DNA from: Hymenobacter chitinivorans DSM 11115
GTDB lineage: Bacteria; Bacteroidota; Bacteroidia; Cytophagales; Hymenobacteraceae
Assembly: GCF_002797555.1 (NCBI RefSeq)
Contig: NZ_PGFA01000004.1
Span: 372,001-436,000, forward strand
DNA: 64,000 nucleotides
Direction of reading: 5' to 3'
Part shown: positions 17,723-26,973 of the stretch, in pieces
How positions within the stretch are numbered: the stretch's first letter is position 1
Layout: every line of letters starts with the position of its first letter
Program-made: the position numbers and the translations under genes
The notes under the pieces: generated by a model
Told to the model about the DNA's origin: nothing
Database searches by the model: none
The model's input: the letters and a program-made list of their open reading frames with translations, nothing else

Positions 17723-20700
17723 ATTTGTAGGTCTTCTCGTAGAAGCGCTGATACTCTTTTACATCCTTGCTTTGCAGCAGCAGCGGCAGGTTATCAATAC
17801 CAATAATGAGGGTTTGGTAACCCGCCCCGCGCAATTTGGCCAGCGGCGACTGGGGCCCGCGCAACTTGAGGGCGTAGCTCTGGGCCACTTTGGCGCCCGG
17901 CAAGGATTGTACCACCACCAGGTCCATCGTGTCGCCGAGCACCACCTGCTGCACCTGCAAGTTATTGACGCGGTAAAAGCGGCTGTTGTAGGTTGCCAGC
18001 TGGGCGGGCAGCGCCTGGGCGGGGGCAGCGCCTTTCGGGAAGGCCAGTACTACGGCGTGCCCGGCGGCCAGGTTAGAGGCGTAGGGCGTGGCCGGCTTCA
18101 CCGGTTCCGGGGCGGGCGTGGCCGGGGCCGTCGGGGTAGGGGAGGGCGTAGTCGTGACGGGCTCAGCCAGCGTAGTAGTGGCGGGGGCAGGGGCAGTTGC
18201 CGGCGCGCCTTTTTTGGCTGGGGCCTTCTTCGAAACGGGCTCCTTCTTGGTCACCGGTGCCTTGGTTTCGGGCGCGGGGGGTGTTGCTGCTGGAGCGGGA
18301 GTAGCTTTAGACGCTGGGTCGGTTGCCGGAGCCGGCACCGTGGGCAGGGGCAGGGCAGGAGCAGGGACGGTTTTGGGTGCCGCCGAAACCTCGTCGTAGT
18401 ATATCCGCATCCGGTTATCTACCTCGCCGGGCCGGAACATGGAAACGACGGGCTTGTCGGTTGAGGCCAGCGCCCCGGCAATTTGCCCTTCCTCGTAGCG
18501 CTTGTAGCTGGCCAGCAGTTCCCGGGCCTGCCCGCTGAGCGGACTTTCCGGATACGTCTTCGAGAACTTCTCCACGGCCACTTTGGCCGCCGCCGGGGGC
18601 TGGGTCCGGATAACGAGCAGGGTGCTCAGGTAATCCACCCGGTCATTCAGGTCACTGACCGGATTCTGCTTTTTGGTCCGGGCCAGGACGGCCGTGGCCT
18701 TTTTAAACTCCTGCTTCTTGTAAAAGGCAAATGCCGAATCTAGCTGCACGGCCACCTGCTCGTTGGCAATGGAGGTGCGCCGCAGGTATTCCGGGTCGGC
18801 CACCAGGCGGGCATACGACGAGTTAGGGTACTCCTGGCGCAGGCGCTGGGCGTAGGCCTCGGCCTTGGGGTCGTTCAGCTCTTTGTACAGCAAATACAGG
18901 CTGTAGAAAACCTCTGGGTTGTGCTTGCTCTGCGGGAAGCGGGTCACCAGCTTCTCGTAGGTTTCGGCGGCCCGGGTCGGCTCCTTCAGCTGCTGGCTGT
19001 AGATGGCCCCCAAGGCAAACAGTGCCTCCTCCACCAGCTTCTGCGAGGCCTGCATCTGGGCTTCGGTCAGGGGCAGGTTTTGGCGGTAGGTGGCTGCCAG
19101 TTGCCGGGCCTGGGCTTCGGGGTCCACGGCGGCGGGCAGCGTAGCATCCCCGGCCGGGTTGACGCGGGTGCTGCTGCCTCCGGCAATGGATAAAGGTACG
19201 TTGCCGCCCTGGACCGTAGCCGGCGACGACGAAACCTGGCTGCTCGTGCGCCAATTATCCTGCAGCTGCCGGTCGCCCCAACGCCGCACAAACTCGGCCT
19301 TGGCCGTGCTCAGTGCTGTTGGGTTGTCAAAGTAAAACAGGGCTCCCCCCACGCCGTTGGCCAAAGCCAAAGGGTCCACGGTCGATTCGCCGGGCCGCAG
19401 GGAGTTTACGCCACTGGCGGCCTGCTGCTCCTGTCGGGCCGTGAGTTCCTGCTGGGCTGCAATCCGGTCGGCTTCCTTTTTGCGGGCCGTTACTTCGGCC
19501 GTGGCAAAGGTCAGCAGCTGGGTGCGCAGCGCCGCCGAGTCGAGCCGGGCCAGGGTCTGCAGGCTGTCCTGGGTTTCGATGGTGGTAATCTGCTTGGCGA
19601 ATTCCTTGAGAATGTCGCTTCGCTCGGCCGTGGCTGCATATTCGGGCGCCGCGCGGTCCATGTTCTGCACCGTGCTGTCGTAGTAGGCGGCGGCCAGGCG
19701 GTATTTCTGCAGGTTCTCGTAGTAGATGCGGCCCGCCAGCAGGTAGGTGTAAGACTTCTGCGCCCGGTTGCTGCCGTTGGCCCGGGCGGCTTTGCGCAGC
19801 AGGGTCAGGGCTTTGTCGTACTGCTGCTGCCGGTATTCCAGCCGCGCCATTTCGTAGTATATCTTGTCGGTATACTCCTTGTTCTTGGTGTCCTTGAGCA
19901 GCTTGGCAAAATACTTATCCAGGCGGGCCCGGTCGGTGGCGTTCAAATCCGACACCTGGCCCAGCATCAGCTTCGAGAAGAAGTCCAGCTCGTAGGGTGG
20001 GTTTTTCTTCAGAATCTTGTTCAACTGGGCGTAAGCTTCCTTGTCCTGCCCGCCCGCCTGATACAGCTGGGCCAGAATGTAGCGCGTGCGCGACTGTTCA
20101 TTCTTGGGCGAGATATAAGGAATGGCCTTTTCCAGGTTGACGATGGCCTGTTTCTGGTCACCGGTCAGCAGAAAGTACTCGGCCCGGGTCAGGAACAGCT
20201 CCCGGGCATTTTGCTCCACCCCTTGCTCTTTGTCCAGAATATCCGAAACGGCGGCGGCATTGTCGTACTCCTTCAGGGCCAGAAACGTGCGCATCAGCCA
20301 GATCAGCGCCTCGTGCTTGGCGTTGGGGTCCTTGGTGGTCGTGTTGACGTACTTAAAGGTCTTGCCCGCGTCTTCATACTCCTTCTTATAGAAGCGCGCC
20401 TTGCCAATTACCAAATAGCTGTCATCGGTCCAGTCGGAGCCGGGCCGGTGCTGAATCGGTAGGGAGGCTTTCTTGATGATGTCGTCCAGGTCGGCCGTGA
20501 CCCGGCCCACGGTAGCGTCATCCAGGGTCGGAAACAGCGGCAGCACCCGGTTATAGTCGTTGACGCGGGCTTTGTATAAGGTTTCCTCGGTGGCGCGCAG
20601 CTTTTCACGGGCCAGGAAGAAGCCATTGTCGCGGGCCACGACGTTCTCGTAGGCGTGGCCCACCAGGGACTTGCGTTCCGAAGAGCAGGCCGCCACGCCC

Positions 20701-20792
20701 AGCAGCAGGGCAACCGGGGCAAAAAGCAGGCGGAAAAGCGGATACTGTGTCAAAGCAGATAGTGGGGTCGAGGCCTGGAGGTGCAGATTCAA
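17721..20792 (-). CDS. porW: SprE/PorW-like TPR lipoprotein of the type IX system
   Basis: A 1023-residue protein, lipid-anchored through GVAAC (lipobox). It is mostly helical TPR-type repeats from about residue 120 to 780, then a Pro/Ala/Thr-rich linker (about 825-920) and a small C-terminal domain ending in KEYQRFYEKTYK. This matches SprE of Flavobacterium and PorW of Porphyromonas, needed for gliding and type IX secretion. Both possible starts are TTG (20792 or 20753); the shorter gives a more usual signal peptide. It lies beside gldKLMN but is transcribed divergently from the atp operon. Confidence 0.85.
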   Translation of the reverse strand: MNLHLQASTPLSALTQYPLFRLLFAPVALLLGVAACSSERKSLVGHAYENVVARDNGFFLAREKLRATEETLYKARVNDYNRVLPLFPTLDDATVGRVTADLDDIIKKASLPIQHRPGSDWTDDSYLVIGKARFYKKEYEDAGKTFKYVNTTTKDPNAKHEALIWLMRTFLALKEYDNAAAVSDILDKEQGVEQNARELFLTRAEYFLLTGDQKQAIVNLEKAIPYISPKNEQSRTRYILAQLYQAGGQDKEAYAQLNKILKKNPPYELDFFSKLMLGQVSDLNATDRARLDKYFAKLLKDTKNKEYTDKIYYEMARLEYRQQQYDKALTLLRKAARANGSNRAQKSYTYLLAGRIYYENLQKYRLAAAYYDSTVQNMDRAAPEYAATAERSDILKEFAKQITTIETQDSLQTLARLDSAALRTQLLTFATAEVTARKKEADRIAAQQELTARQEQQAASGVNSLRPGESTVDPLALANGVGGALFYFDNPTALSTAKAEFVRRWGDRQLQDNWRTSSQVSSSPATVQGGNVPLSIAGGSSTRVNPAGDATLPAAVDPEAQARQLAATYRQNLPLTEAQMQASQKLVEEALFALGAIYSQQLKEPTRAAETYEKLVTRFPQSKHNPEVFYSLYLLYKELNDPKAEAYAQRLRQEYPNSSYARLVADPEYLRRTSIANEQVAVQLDSAFAFYKKQEFKKATAVLARTKKQNPVSDLNDRVDYLSTLLVIRTQPPAAAKVAVEKFSKTYPESPLSGQARELLASYKRYEEGQIAGALASTDKPVVSMFRPGEVDNRMRIYYDEVSAAPKTVPAPALPLPTVPAPATDPASKATPAPAATPPAPETKAPVTKKEPVSKKAPAKKGAPATAPAPATTTLAEPVTTTPSPTPTAPATPAPEPVKPATPYASNLAAGHAVVLAFPKGAAPAQALPAQLATYNSRFYRVNNLQVQQVVLGDTMDLVVVQSLPGAKVAQSYALKLRGPQSPLAKLRGAGYQTLIIGIDNLPLLLQSKDVKEYQRFYEKTYK

Positions 20793-20972
20793 ACGCGCAA
20801 CCTCGGCCGATTCGTTCGTTCGGGCCGGAGGGCACTGCTTCTACAACGCAGCACGTTGGGTAAAATTACGGTTTTTCCGTAGCCGCCGCCCTTTGCCTGC
20901 GTATCTGGCAATCCGGCCGCGCGTCAGCGGCCGGAAAATCAATACTTTCGCACCCCCAAACCTGCTCCCGCC

Positions 20973-21212
20973 ATGGCCGCTGCTCCTTCTTCGCCCCAAG
21001 ACCCCAACGAAACCGACCGGCTACGGGCCTTTGCCAAATATTCCGGCCTGGGCTTTCAGATGCTGGCTATAATAGGCGTCTGCGCTTGGGGCGGCGTCAA
21101 GCTCGACGAGTATACCCACAACGACAAGCCCTGGTACACCATCGGCCTGATGGTCTTCGGCCTGATTGCGGCCACCTACCAGGTCATTCGCTCCCTTTCC
21201 CGCAACGAATAG
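20973..21212 (+). CDS. AtpZ/AtpI-type F0F1 ATP synthase accessory protein
   Basis: A 79-residue protein with two membrane helices (LGFQMLAIIGVCAWGGV and WYTIGLMVFGLIAATYQV) and a charged N-terminal segment with DRLRAFAKYSG. This is the AtpZ/AtpI pattern: small membrane proteins encoded before atpB that help assemble the c ring or handle Mg. It heads the atp operon. A near-consensus TACTTTCG at 20943-20950 may be the promoter. The gene ends 11 bp before the next start. Confidence 0.85.
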   Translation: MAAAPSSPQDPNETDRLRAFAKYSGLGFQMLAIIGVCAWGGVKLDEYTHNDKPWYTIGLMVFGLIAATYQVIRSLSRNE

Positions 21213-21223
21213 AATTCTACGCC

Positions 21224-21628
21224 GTGCAGTTTCTCCGCAACTTCTTGATTTTCTGCGTCGTCCTCTGGGCCATTATGTACGGCCTGCAGATGCAGTTCGG
21301 CGCGGCCGTCATTCACCCGCTGGCTTACTACGTCTTCGGCTTCTTCGCCGTGCTTACTGCCCTGACCTACTGGCTGACGGCCCTGCTGCTCAAAGCCAAC
21401 CCCGACGGCTTTATGGTGGCTTTTTTCGGGGGCATGGTCGTGCGCCTGCTCTTGTCGGTGGCCCTGGTCATGATCTACCTATATAAAGGAGGTGCCAAAG
21501 AGGGGCACGGCACCTGGACCTTCCTCGGGAGCTTCTTCCTGCTGTATTTCTTGTTTGCCGGGTTTGAAATCTGGAGCATCCTGAGTAACTTGCGCCCGTT
21601 TTCAAAACCGGGTGAAAGCCAATTGTGA
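21224..21628 (+). CDS. Small membrane protein of the atp operon (AtpI-like)
   Basis: A 134-residue protein from GTG 21224 with four hydrophobic segments, including FLIFCVVLWAIMYGLQ and FFGGMVVRLLLSVALVMIYL. The position between the AtpZ-like gene and atpB, and the four-helix layout, fit the AtpI-like proteins seen at this place in Bacteroidota. The GTG start was chosen because it is 11 bp after the previous stop and all earlier in-frame codons fall inside the upstream gene. A role in ATP synthase assembly is inference from context. Confidence 0.75.
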   Translation: MQFLRNFLIFCVVLWAIMYGLQMQFGAAVIHPLAYYVFGFFAVLTALTYWLTALLLKANPDGFMVAFFGGMVVRLLLSVALVMIYLYKGGAKEGHGTWTFLGSFFLLYFLFAGFEIWSILSNLRPFSKPGESQL

Positions 21629-21661
21629 AGGTTTTGTGAGCACCACCCTAACCCTCTTTGA

Positions 21662-22738
21662 ATGAAGCGTTTACTGATAGCTCTCTTCTGCATTCTTTCG
21701 CTTCCTGTGTTTGCCAACGAACCCGTCGCAACCCAGGCCGAAGCAACCGACAAGGAGGCCTTCAGCCCCGGGGAGATGATTCTGCACCACATCGGGGACG
21801 CGCACGAATGGCATTTCGCCACCCTCGGCGACGAAGAGCACGGCACGCACTTCACCATTCCGCTGCCCGTTATTGCCTACCAACCCGCCAAGGGCCTGAG
21901 TGTTTTCTCGTCCTCGAACCTGGCCGAAGGTAAAGTCTACAACGGCCTGAAGCTGGAGCACGAGCACCTCGTAGCCGAAGACGGTGGCAAGGTATACGAT
22001 TTTTCGATTACCAAAAACGTGGCCTCGCTTATTCTGAGCGGTATCATTCTGCTGCTCGTGTTTACGGCCGTAGCCCGTGGCTACCGCAAAAACCACGGTG
22101 GTGCCCCCCGCGGCGTGCAGTCGTTCTTCGAGCCCATCGTCGTGTTCATCCGCGACGAAGTGGCCAAGAAGTCCATCGGCCCCAAGTATGAGCGCTACAT
22201 GCCCTACCTGCTGACCATCTTCTTCTTCATCTGGTTCAACAACCTGCTGGGCCTCATGCCGGGTGCCGCTAACCTCACCGGCAACATTGCCGTGACGATG
22301 GTACTGGCCCTGATGACGCTGATCATCACCCTGGCCAGCTCCAATTCCAACTACTGGCACCACATCTTCGCCACGCCCGGCGTACCGAAGGCCCTGCTGC
22401 CCATCATGATTCCCGTGGAACTCATCGGCGTCGTGGTAAAGCCCTTCTCCCTGATGGTGCGTCTGTTCGCCAACATCACCGCTGGCCACATTGTAATCCT
22501 GAGCTTCATCTCGCTCATCTTCATCTTCAAGAGCATTTTCATCAGCCCCGTGACGCTGGCTTTCGGCCTGTTCATCAACGTGCTGGAGCTGCTGGTCGCC
22601 ATTCTGCAGGCCTACATCTTCACCCTGCTCACCGCCATGTACATCGGCGGCGCCGTGGAAGAGCACCACGATGCGGACTACCAGATGGGCGGCGGCGACG
22701 GTGCCGACGAAGCCCACGCTGCTCGCGCGGCTCACTAA
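21662..22738 (+). CDS. atpB: ATP synthase subunit a
   Basis: 358 residues, longer than the 240-270 of many bacteria because of an N-terminal signal-like peptide (residues 1-18) and a His/Asp/Glu-rich periplasmic region up to about 120, a feature of Bacteroidota AtpB. The essential Arg of the proton path is in PFSLMVRLFANITAGH near residue 267. A His-rich tail (EEHHDADYQMGGG) ends the protein. It forms the two proton half-channels against the c ring. Confidence 0.97.
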   Translation: MKRLLIALFCILSLPVFANEPVATQAEATDKEAFSPGEMILHHIGDAHEWHFATLGDEEHGTHFTIPLPVIAYQPAKGLSVFSSSNLAEGKVYNGLKLEHEHLVAEDGGKVYDFSITKNVASLILSGIILLLVFTAVARGYRKNHGGAPRGVQSFFEPIVVFIRDEVAKKSIGPKYERYMPYLLTIFFFIWFNNLLGLMPGAANLTGNIAVTMVLALMTLIITLASSNSNYWHHIFATPGVPKALLPIMIPVELIGVVVKPFSLMVRLFANITAGHIVILSFISLIFIFKSIFISPVTLAFGLFINVLELLVAILQAYIFTLLTAMYIGGAVEEHHDADYQMGGGDGADEAHAARAAH

Positions 22739-22790
22739 GTTTTCCTCACCCTGATTTTTTCGTTTTTCACTTCTCTCTAATTTCTGTTTT

Positions 22791-23048
22791 ATGCTTCTTT
22801 CTCTGTTGTTGCAGGTTGCGAATTCTGTTGGTCTGGCTGTAATGGGTGCCGGTATTGGTGCTGGCCTGGTTGCTCTGGGCGTAGGCCTGGGTATCGGCCG
22901 TATCGGTGGTAGCGCTATGGAGGCCATCGGCCGCCAGCCAGAAGCTTCCGGCAAAATTCAAACGGCTATGCTGATCGTAGCGGCTCTGATCGAAGGTCTG
23001 GGTCTGTTCGCAGTAGTAGTTTGCTTGCTGATTTCGTTCAACCTCTAG
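22791..23048 (+). CDS. atpE: ATP synthase subunit c
   Basis: 85 residues: two membrane helices joined by the polar loop IGRQPEA. The ion-binding carboxylate is Glu68 in AALIEGLG. I see no clear sodium-type signature, so a proton enzyme is likely. The first helix is Gly-rich (GAGIGAGLVALGVGLGIG). Many copies form the rotor ring. A hairpin with a T6 tail follows at 23062-23122, before atpF. Confidence 0.98.
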   Translation: MLLSLLLQVANSVGLAVMGAGIGAGLVALGVGLGIGRIGGSAMEAIGRQPEASGKIQTAMLIVAALIEGLGLFAVVVCLLISFNL

Positions 23049-23061
23049 AGCTAGGGGCAAT

Positions 23062-23122
23062 GCTAAGCAGCCCGCTGCGCATCGCTTCGGCGCACGGCGC
23101 GGCGGGCTGACTTGGCTTTTTT
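23062..23122 (+). terminator. Terminator-like hairpin between atpE and atpF
   Basis: GCTAAGCAGCCCGC (from 23062) pairs with GCGGGCTGACTTGGC (to 23116) with bulges; six T follow (23117-23122). Since atpF lies downstream in the same direction, it is probably a partial terminator or RNA-stabilising hairpin. Confidence 0.7.
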
Positions 23123-23189
23123 GGGTTGCTGGAAAGGCTCGTAAGCAGCCTTTCTTCTCCTCGATACTCCCACTTTCTACTCTGAGTAT

Positions 23190-23684
23190 ATGGAATTGAT
23201 AACCCCCAATATTGGTCTGATCTTCTGGCAGCTGGTGATTTTCCTCATCGTGCTGTTCCTGCTGGCCAAATTTGCTTGGAAACCCATTCTTGGCTCCCTC
23301 AAAGAGCGCGAGGATTCGATTGAAAGCGCCCTGCGCATGGCCGACCAGGCCAAGCTGGAAATGCAGCAGCTCAAAGCCGGTAACGAAAAACTCATTGCCG
23401 AAGCCCGTATGGAGCGCGACAAGATGATGCAGGAAGCCACCATGATGGCCAACCAGCTCATCGAGCAGGCCAAGAGCAAGGCCACCGAAGAAGGCAGCCG
23501 CATGATCATGCAGGCCCGCGAAGCCATTCAGAACGAGAAACACGCTGCCCTGACGGAGGTGAAAAACACCGCCGCCAAGCTTTCCATCGACATTGCTGAG
23601 CGCATCCTGCGCCGTGAGCTGGCTGATTCCGGCTCCCAGCAGCAACTCGTGGACTCGTACCTGAAGGATGTAAAGTTGAATTAG
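23190..23684 (+). CDS. atpF: ATP synthase subunit b
   Basis: 164 residues. One N-terminal membrane helix (FWQLVIFLIVLFLLAKFAWKP without the first residues, about 12-30) is followed by a long charged helix rich in Ala, Glu and Lys that forms the peripheral stalk. Two copies are expected per enzyme. Stop at 23684 is directly at the left arm of inverted repeat 23682-23762. Confidence 0.96.
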   Translation: MELITPNIGLIFWQLVIFLIVLFLLAKFAWKPILGSLKEREDSIESALRMADQAKLEMQQLKAGNEKLIAEARMERDKMMQEATMMANQLIEQAKSKATEEGSRMIMQAREAIQNEKHAALTEVKNTAAKLSIDIAERILRRELADSGSQQQLVDSYLKDVKLN

Positions 23685-23762
23685 TAGTGAGTACTCGGTA
23701 CTGAGTAGTCAGACGGTTTTCCGACTTGCTTCTCCGCACCAACTACCAGCTACTCAATACTA
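23682..23762. repeat. Intergenic inverted repeat, locus C (7-bp words), inside the atp operon
   Basis: Arms 23682-23705 and 23739-23762 (24 bp) match at 17 positions. Left-arm words TGAGTAC, TCGGTAC, TGAGTAG show a 7-bp period. It fills the atpF-atpH gap. Confidence 0.7.
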
Positions 23763-23768
23763 AGAACG

Positions 23769-24332
23769 ATGTCAGAACAACGAGTTGCCTCCCGCTACGC
23801 CAAGTCCTTGCTGGATTTGGCCGAGGAGCGTGGAACGCTGGAGCAAGTAAAGCTCGACATGGACCTGTTCCGCAAAGCGCTGGACCAGAACCGTGACCTG
23901 CGCTTGCTGCTGCGCAATCCCATCGTGAAATCCGATAAGAAGCTGGCGATTCTGCGGGCCATTTTCGGCGGCAAAGTGACGGAAATGACGGAGAAGTTTT
24001 TCTCCATCATCACCCAGCACAAGCGCGAAAGTGCCCTCGAATGGGTAGCTACCGAGTTTCAGTCGCAGTACGACGCGCTGCGCGGCATGCAGGTAGCCCA
24101 GGTTACCACGGCCGCCCCGCTAGCCCCCGAGCTGCGCGAGCAGCTCAATAAGATTGTTCGCGAACAGTCGGGTTTGCAGAACGTTACGCTCGAAGAAACG
24201 GTTGATGAGTCGCTGATCGGTGGCTTCATCCTGCGGGTCGGCGACCGTCAGCTCGACGAGTCGGTTCGCAACAGCTTGCGCAAGCTGCGCAATTCTTTTA
24301 AAGAGAACCCCTACCAACACCATATAAATTAA
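23769..24332 (+). CDS. atpH: ATP synthase subunit delta
   Basis: 187 residues. The N-terminal helical domain begins VASRYAKSLLDLAEERG and the C-terminal part has the family pattern LIGGFILRVGDRQLDESVRNSLRKL near 150-175. Delta sits at the top of the alpha/beta hexamer and joins it to subunit b. Its stop is only 4 bp before atpA, so the two are translated together. Confidence 0.96.
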   Translation: MSEQRVASRYAKSLLDLAEERGTLEQVKLDMDLFRKALDQNRDLRLLLRNPIVKSDKKLAILRAIFGGKVTEMTEKFFSIITQHKRESALEWVATEFQSQYDALRGMQVAQVTTAAPLAPELREQLNKIVREQSGLQNVTLEETVDESLIGGFILRVGDRQLDESVRNSLRKLRNSFKENPYQHHIN

Positions 24333-24336
24333 CAAC

Positions 24337-25920
24337 ATGGCAGACGTGCGTCCGGATGAAGTATCCGCCATTCTGCGGGAGCAGCTGTCCAACTTCAAGA
24401 CTGAAGCCGAACTCGAAGAGGTTGGTACGGTTCTGCAGGTTGGTGACGGTGTAGCCCGCATCTACGGGCTGGGCAATGCCCAGTCGGGGGAATTGATTGA
24501 ATTTGAAAACGGCCTGCAAGCGCTGGTTCTCAACCTGGAAGAAGACAACGTAGGGGCCGTAATGCTCGGCGACTACAGCGAAATCCGGGAAGGCGCCACC
24601 GTAAAGCGGACCAATAAGATTGCTTCGATCCAGGTTGGTGAAGGTATCATCGGGCGCGTAGTGAACACGCTCGGTCAGCCGATCGACGGCCGCGGCCCGA
24701 TTGCCGGCGATACGTTCGATATGCCCCTGGAGCGTAAGGCGCCCGGTGTAATCTACCGTCAGCCCGTAACCGAGCCCATGCAGACCGGTATCAAGGCTAT
24801 CGACGCCATGATTCCGATCGGCCGGGGCCAGCGGGAGCTCATCATCGGCGACCGTCAGACGGGTAAGTCGACGGTAGCGCTTGACGCCATCCTGAACCAG
24901 CGCGAGTTCTTTGAGCGCGGCGAGCCGGTTTTCTGCATCTACGTAGCCGTAGGCCAGAAAGCTTCGACCGTAGCCCAGGTCGTAAACGCCCTGCAGCGCG
25001 GCGGCGCCATGGATTACACCGTGGTAGTAGCCGCTTCGGCTTCCGACCCGGCTCCGATGCAGTTCTTTGCTCCCTTCACCGGTGCCGCCATCGGCGAATT
25101 CTTCCGCGACACGGGTCGTCCCGCCCTGGTGGTGTACGACGACTTGTCGAAGCAGGCCGTAGCGTACCGCGAAGTGTCGCTGCTGCTGCGTCGTCCTCCC
25201 GGACGTGAGGCCTATCCCGGTGACGTATTCTACCTGCACAGCCGTCTGTTGGAGCGCGCCGCGAAGATCAACTCTTCCGACACGATTGCGGCCGATATGA
25301 ACGACCTGCCCCCGAGCATCAAGCACTTGGTGAAAGGTGGTGGCTCGCTGACGGCTCTGCCCATCATCGAAACCCAGGCTGGTGACGTTTCGGCCTATAT
25401 CCCGACGAACGTAATTTCGATTACGGACGGTCAGATCTTCCTCGAAACCAACCTTTTCAACTCGGGTGTGCGTCCCGCCATTAACGTTGGTATCTCGGTA
25501 TCGCGCGTAGGTGGTAACGCCCAGATCAAGTCGATGAAGAAAGTGGCCGGTACGCTGAAGCTCGACCAGGCTCAGTTCCGCGAGCTGGAAGCCTTCGCCA
25601 AGTTCGGCTCCGACCTCGATGCCTCGACCAAGCTCACCATTGAGCGGGGCCGTCGCAACCTCGAAATCCTGAAGCAGCCCCAGTTCTCGCCCGTAAAGGT
25701 GGAAGATCAGGTGGCCATCATCTACGCCGCCACCAACGGTCTGCTCGACCAGGTGCCCGTAGACAAGGTTCGGGCCTTCGAAACCGAGTTCCGTCAGGTG
25801 ATGCAGTCGCGCCACCCCGAGGAGCTCAAGGCGCTGAAGGCTGGCAAGCTGGATGACAACATCACCGGCGCCATCCGTCAGGTTGCCAAAGACCTGTCGG
25901 CGGTTTACGCTTCTAAGTAA
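24337..25920 (+). CDS. atpA: ATP synthase subunit alpha
   Basis: 527 residues. The start DEVSAILREQLSNF, the P-loop GDRQTGKSTVA near residue 171-181, ALVVYDDLSKQA near 265 and the VGGNAQIKSMK stretch near 390 identify the alpha subunit, which holds the non-catalytic nucleotide sites of F1. Codons favour GTA, CGT and TCG as in other highly expressed genes here. The atpA-atpG gap is 99 bp and filled by an inverted repeat. Confidence 0.98.
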   Translation: MADVRPDEVSAILREQLSNFKTEAELEEVGTVLQVGDGVARIYGLGNAQSGELIEFENGLQALVLNLEEDNVGAVMLGDYSEIREGATVKRTNKIASIQVGEGIIGRVVNTLGQPIDGRGPIAGDTFDMPLERKAPGVIYRQPVTEPMQTGIKAIDAMIPIGRGQRELIIGDRQTGKSTVALDAILNQREFFERGEPVFCIYVAVGQKASTVAQVVNALQRGGAMDYTVVVAASASDPAPMQFFAPFTGAAIGEFFRDTGRPALVVYDDLSKQAVAYREVSLLLRRPPGREAYPGDVFYLHSRLLERAAKINSSDTIAADMNDLPPSIKHLVKGGGSLTALPIIETQAGDVSAYIPTNVISITDGQIFLETNLFNSGVRPAINVGISVSRVGGNAQIKSMKKVAGTLKLDQAQFRELEAFAKFGSDLDASTKLTIERGRRNLEILKQPQFSPVKVEDQVAIIYAATNGLLDQVPVDKVRAFETEFRQVMQSRHPEELKALKAGKLDDNITGAIRQVAKDLSAVYASK

Positions 25921-25923
25921 TTG

Positions 25924-26008
25924 GTTGATTGTTGGTTGTTGATTGTTAAATGAGTCGCGCCACAAGCCGAGTCGTTCAACAATCAACAATCAGCAACTAA
26001 CAATCAAC
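25924..26008. repeat. Intergenic inverted repeat, locus D (7-bp words), inside the atp operon
   Basis: Arms 25924-25949 and 25983-26008 (26 bp) match at 23 positions. Words GTTGATT, GTTGGTT, GTTGATT give an exact 7-bp period. Left arm begins 4 bp after the atpA stop; right arm ends 12 bp before atpG. Confidence 0.85.
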
Positions 26009-26019
26009 ATTCAACGCAA

Positions 26020-26913
26020 ATGGCTAGCTTAAAAGAAGTCCGCAACCGCATTGTATCGGTGCAGAGCACGCAGCAGATCACCAAAGCCATGAAAATGGTG
26101 GCGGCGGCCAAGCTGCGGCGCGCCCAGGACAACATCCTGCGCATGCGCCCCTACGCCCAGCGGCTCAACAGCATTCTGAGCAACCTCACCAGCCTGGCCG
26201 GCGACGACGTGGTAAGCGAGTACGGTGTGCAGCGCGAGGTGCGCCGCGTGCTGATTATCGCCATTACGTCGGACCGGGGCCTGGCCGGGGCTTTCAACAG
26301 CAACATCTTCAAAGGGGTGAATGCCCTGATTGCGGAGCGGTATGCTGCTCAGGCGGCGGCCGGTAACATTACGGTGCTGGCCATCGGCAAGCGCGCCCAC
26401 GAGTACTTCGTGAAGCGTGGTCCGGTGCTGGGCAACTACACCCACGTCTTCAGTCAGCTCTCCTTCGACACGGTGCGCGCCGCGGCCGAAGAAGCTATGG
26501 AAGGCTTCCGCACGGGCCAGTTCGATGAAGTAACGATGGTCTACAACGAGTTCAAGAACGTGGCGACGCAAATCGTGCGGGCCGAGCAGCTGTTGCCCCT
26601 GGTACCAGCCGAAGCTCCCGCTACGGCCGCCGCTGCTTCGAACGTGGACTACATCTTCGAGCCCTCGAAAGAAGAAATCGTGCAGACCCTGATTCCGCAG
26701 TCCTTGAAAGTGCAGCTCTACAAGGCCGTACTGGAAAGCAACGCGTCGGAGCACGGGGCCCGCATGACGGCCATGGATAAAGCCACCGACAACGCCGGGG
26801 AGTTGCTCAAGTCGCTCAAGCTGACTTACAACCGCACGCGTCAGGCGGCCATTACCACCGAGATTCTCGAAATCGTGGGTGGGGCCGAAGCCCTGGCGGC
26901 CAGCCGCGGCTAA
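26020..26913 (+). CDS. atpG: ATP synthase subunit gamma
   Basis: 297 residues. N-terminal LKEVRNRIVSVQSTQQITKAMKMVAAAKL and C-terminal DKATDNAGELLKSLKL with AAITTEILEIVGGAEAL are the two coiled-coil ends of the rotor shaft. The central part has TSDRGLAGAFNSN near 85. It is the last atp gene here: beta (atpD) and epsilon (atpC) are not in the window, a split common in Bacteroidota. A terminator follows at once. Confidence 0.97.
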   Translation: MASLKEVRNRIVSVQSTQQITKAMKMVAAAKLRRAQDNILRMRPYAQRLNSILSNLTSLAGDDVVSEYGVQREVRRVLIIAITSDRGLAGAFNSNIFKGVNALIAERYAAQAAAGNITVLAIGKRAHEYFVKRGPVLGNYTHVFSQLSFDTVRAAAEEAMEGFRTGQFDEVTMVYNEFKNVATQIVRAEQLLPLVPAEAPATAAAASNVDYIFEPSKEEIVQTLIPQSLKVQLYKAVLESNASEHGARMTAMDKATDNAGELLKSLKLTYNRTRQAAITTEILEIVGGAEALAASRG

Positions 26914-26935
26914 GGATACGCTGTTACAAGTTACG

Positions 26936-26973
26936 CAAGGCCCGCTTCCGCAAGGAGGTGGGCCTTGTTTTTT
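26936..26973 (+). terminator. Terminator of the atp operon
   Basis: CAAGGCCC (26936-26943) pairs with GGGCCTTG (26960-26967), followed by a run of T. Confidence 0.85.

Noticed and set aside
24298..25989. Long minus-strand open frame opposite atpA
   Set aside because: The same codon-bias effect; atpA is certain on the plus strand.
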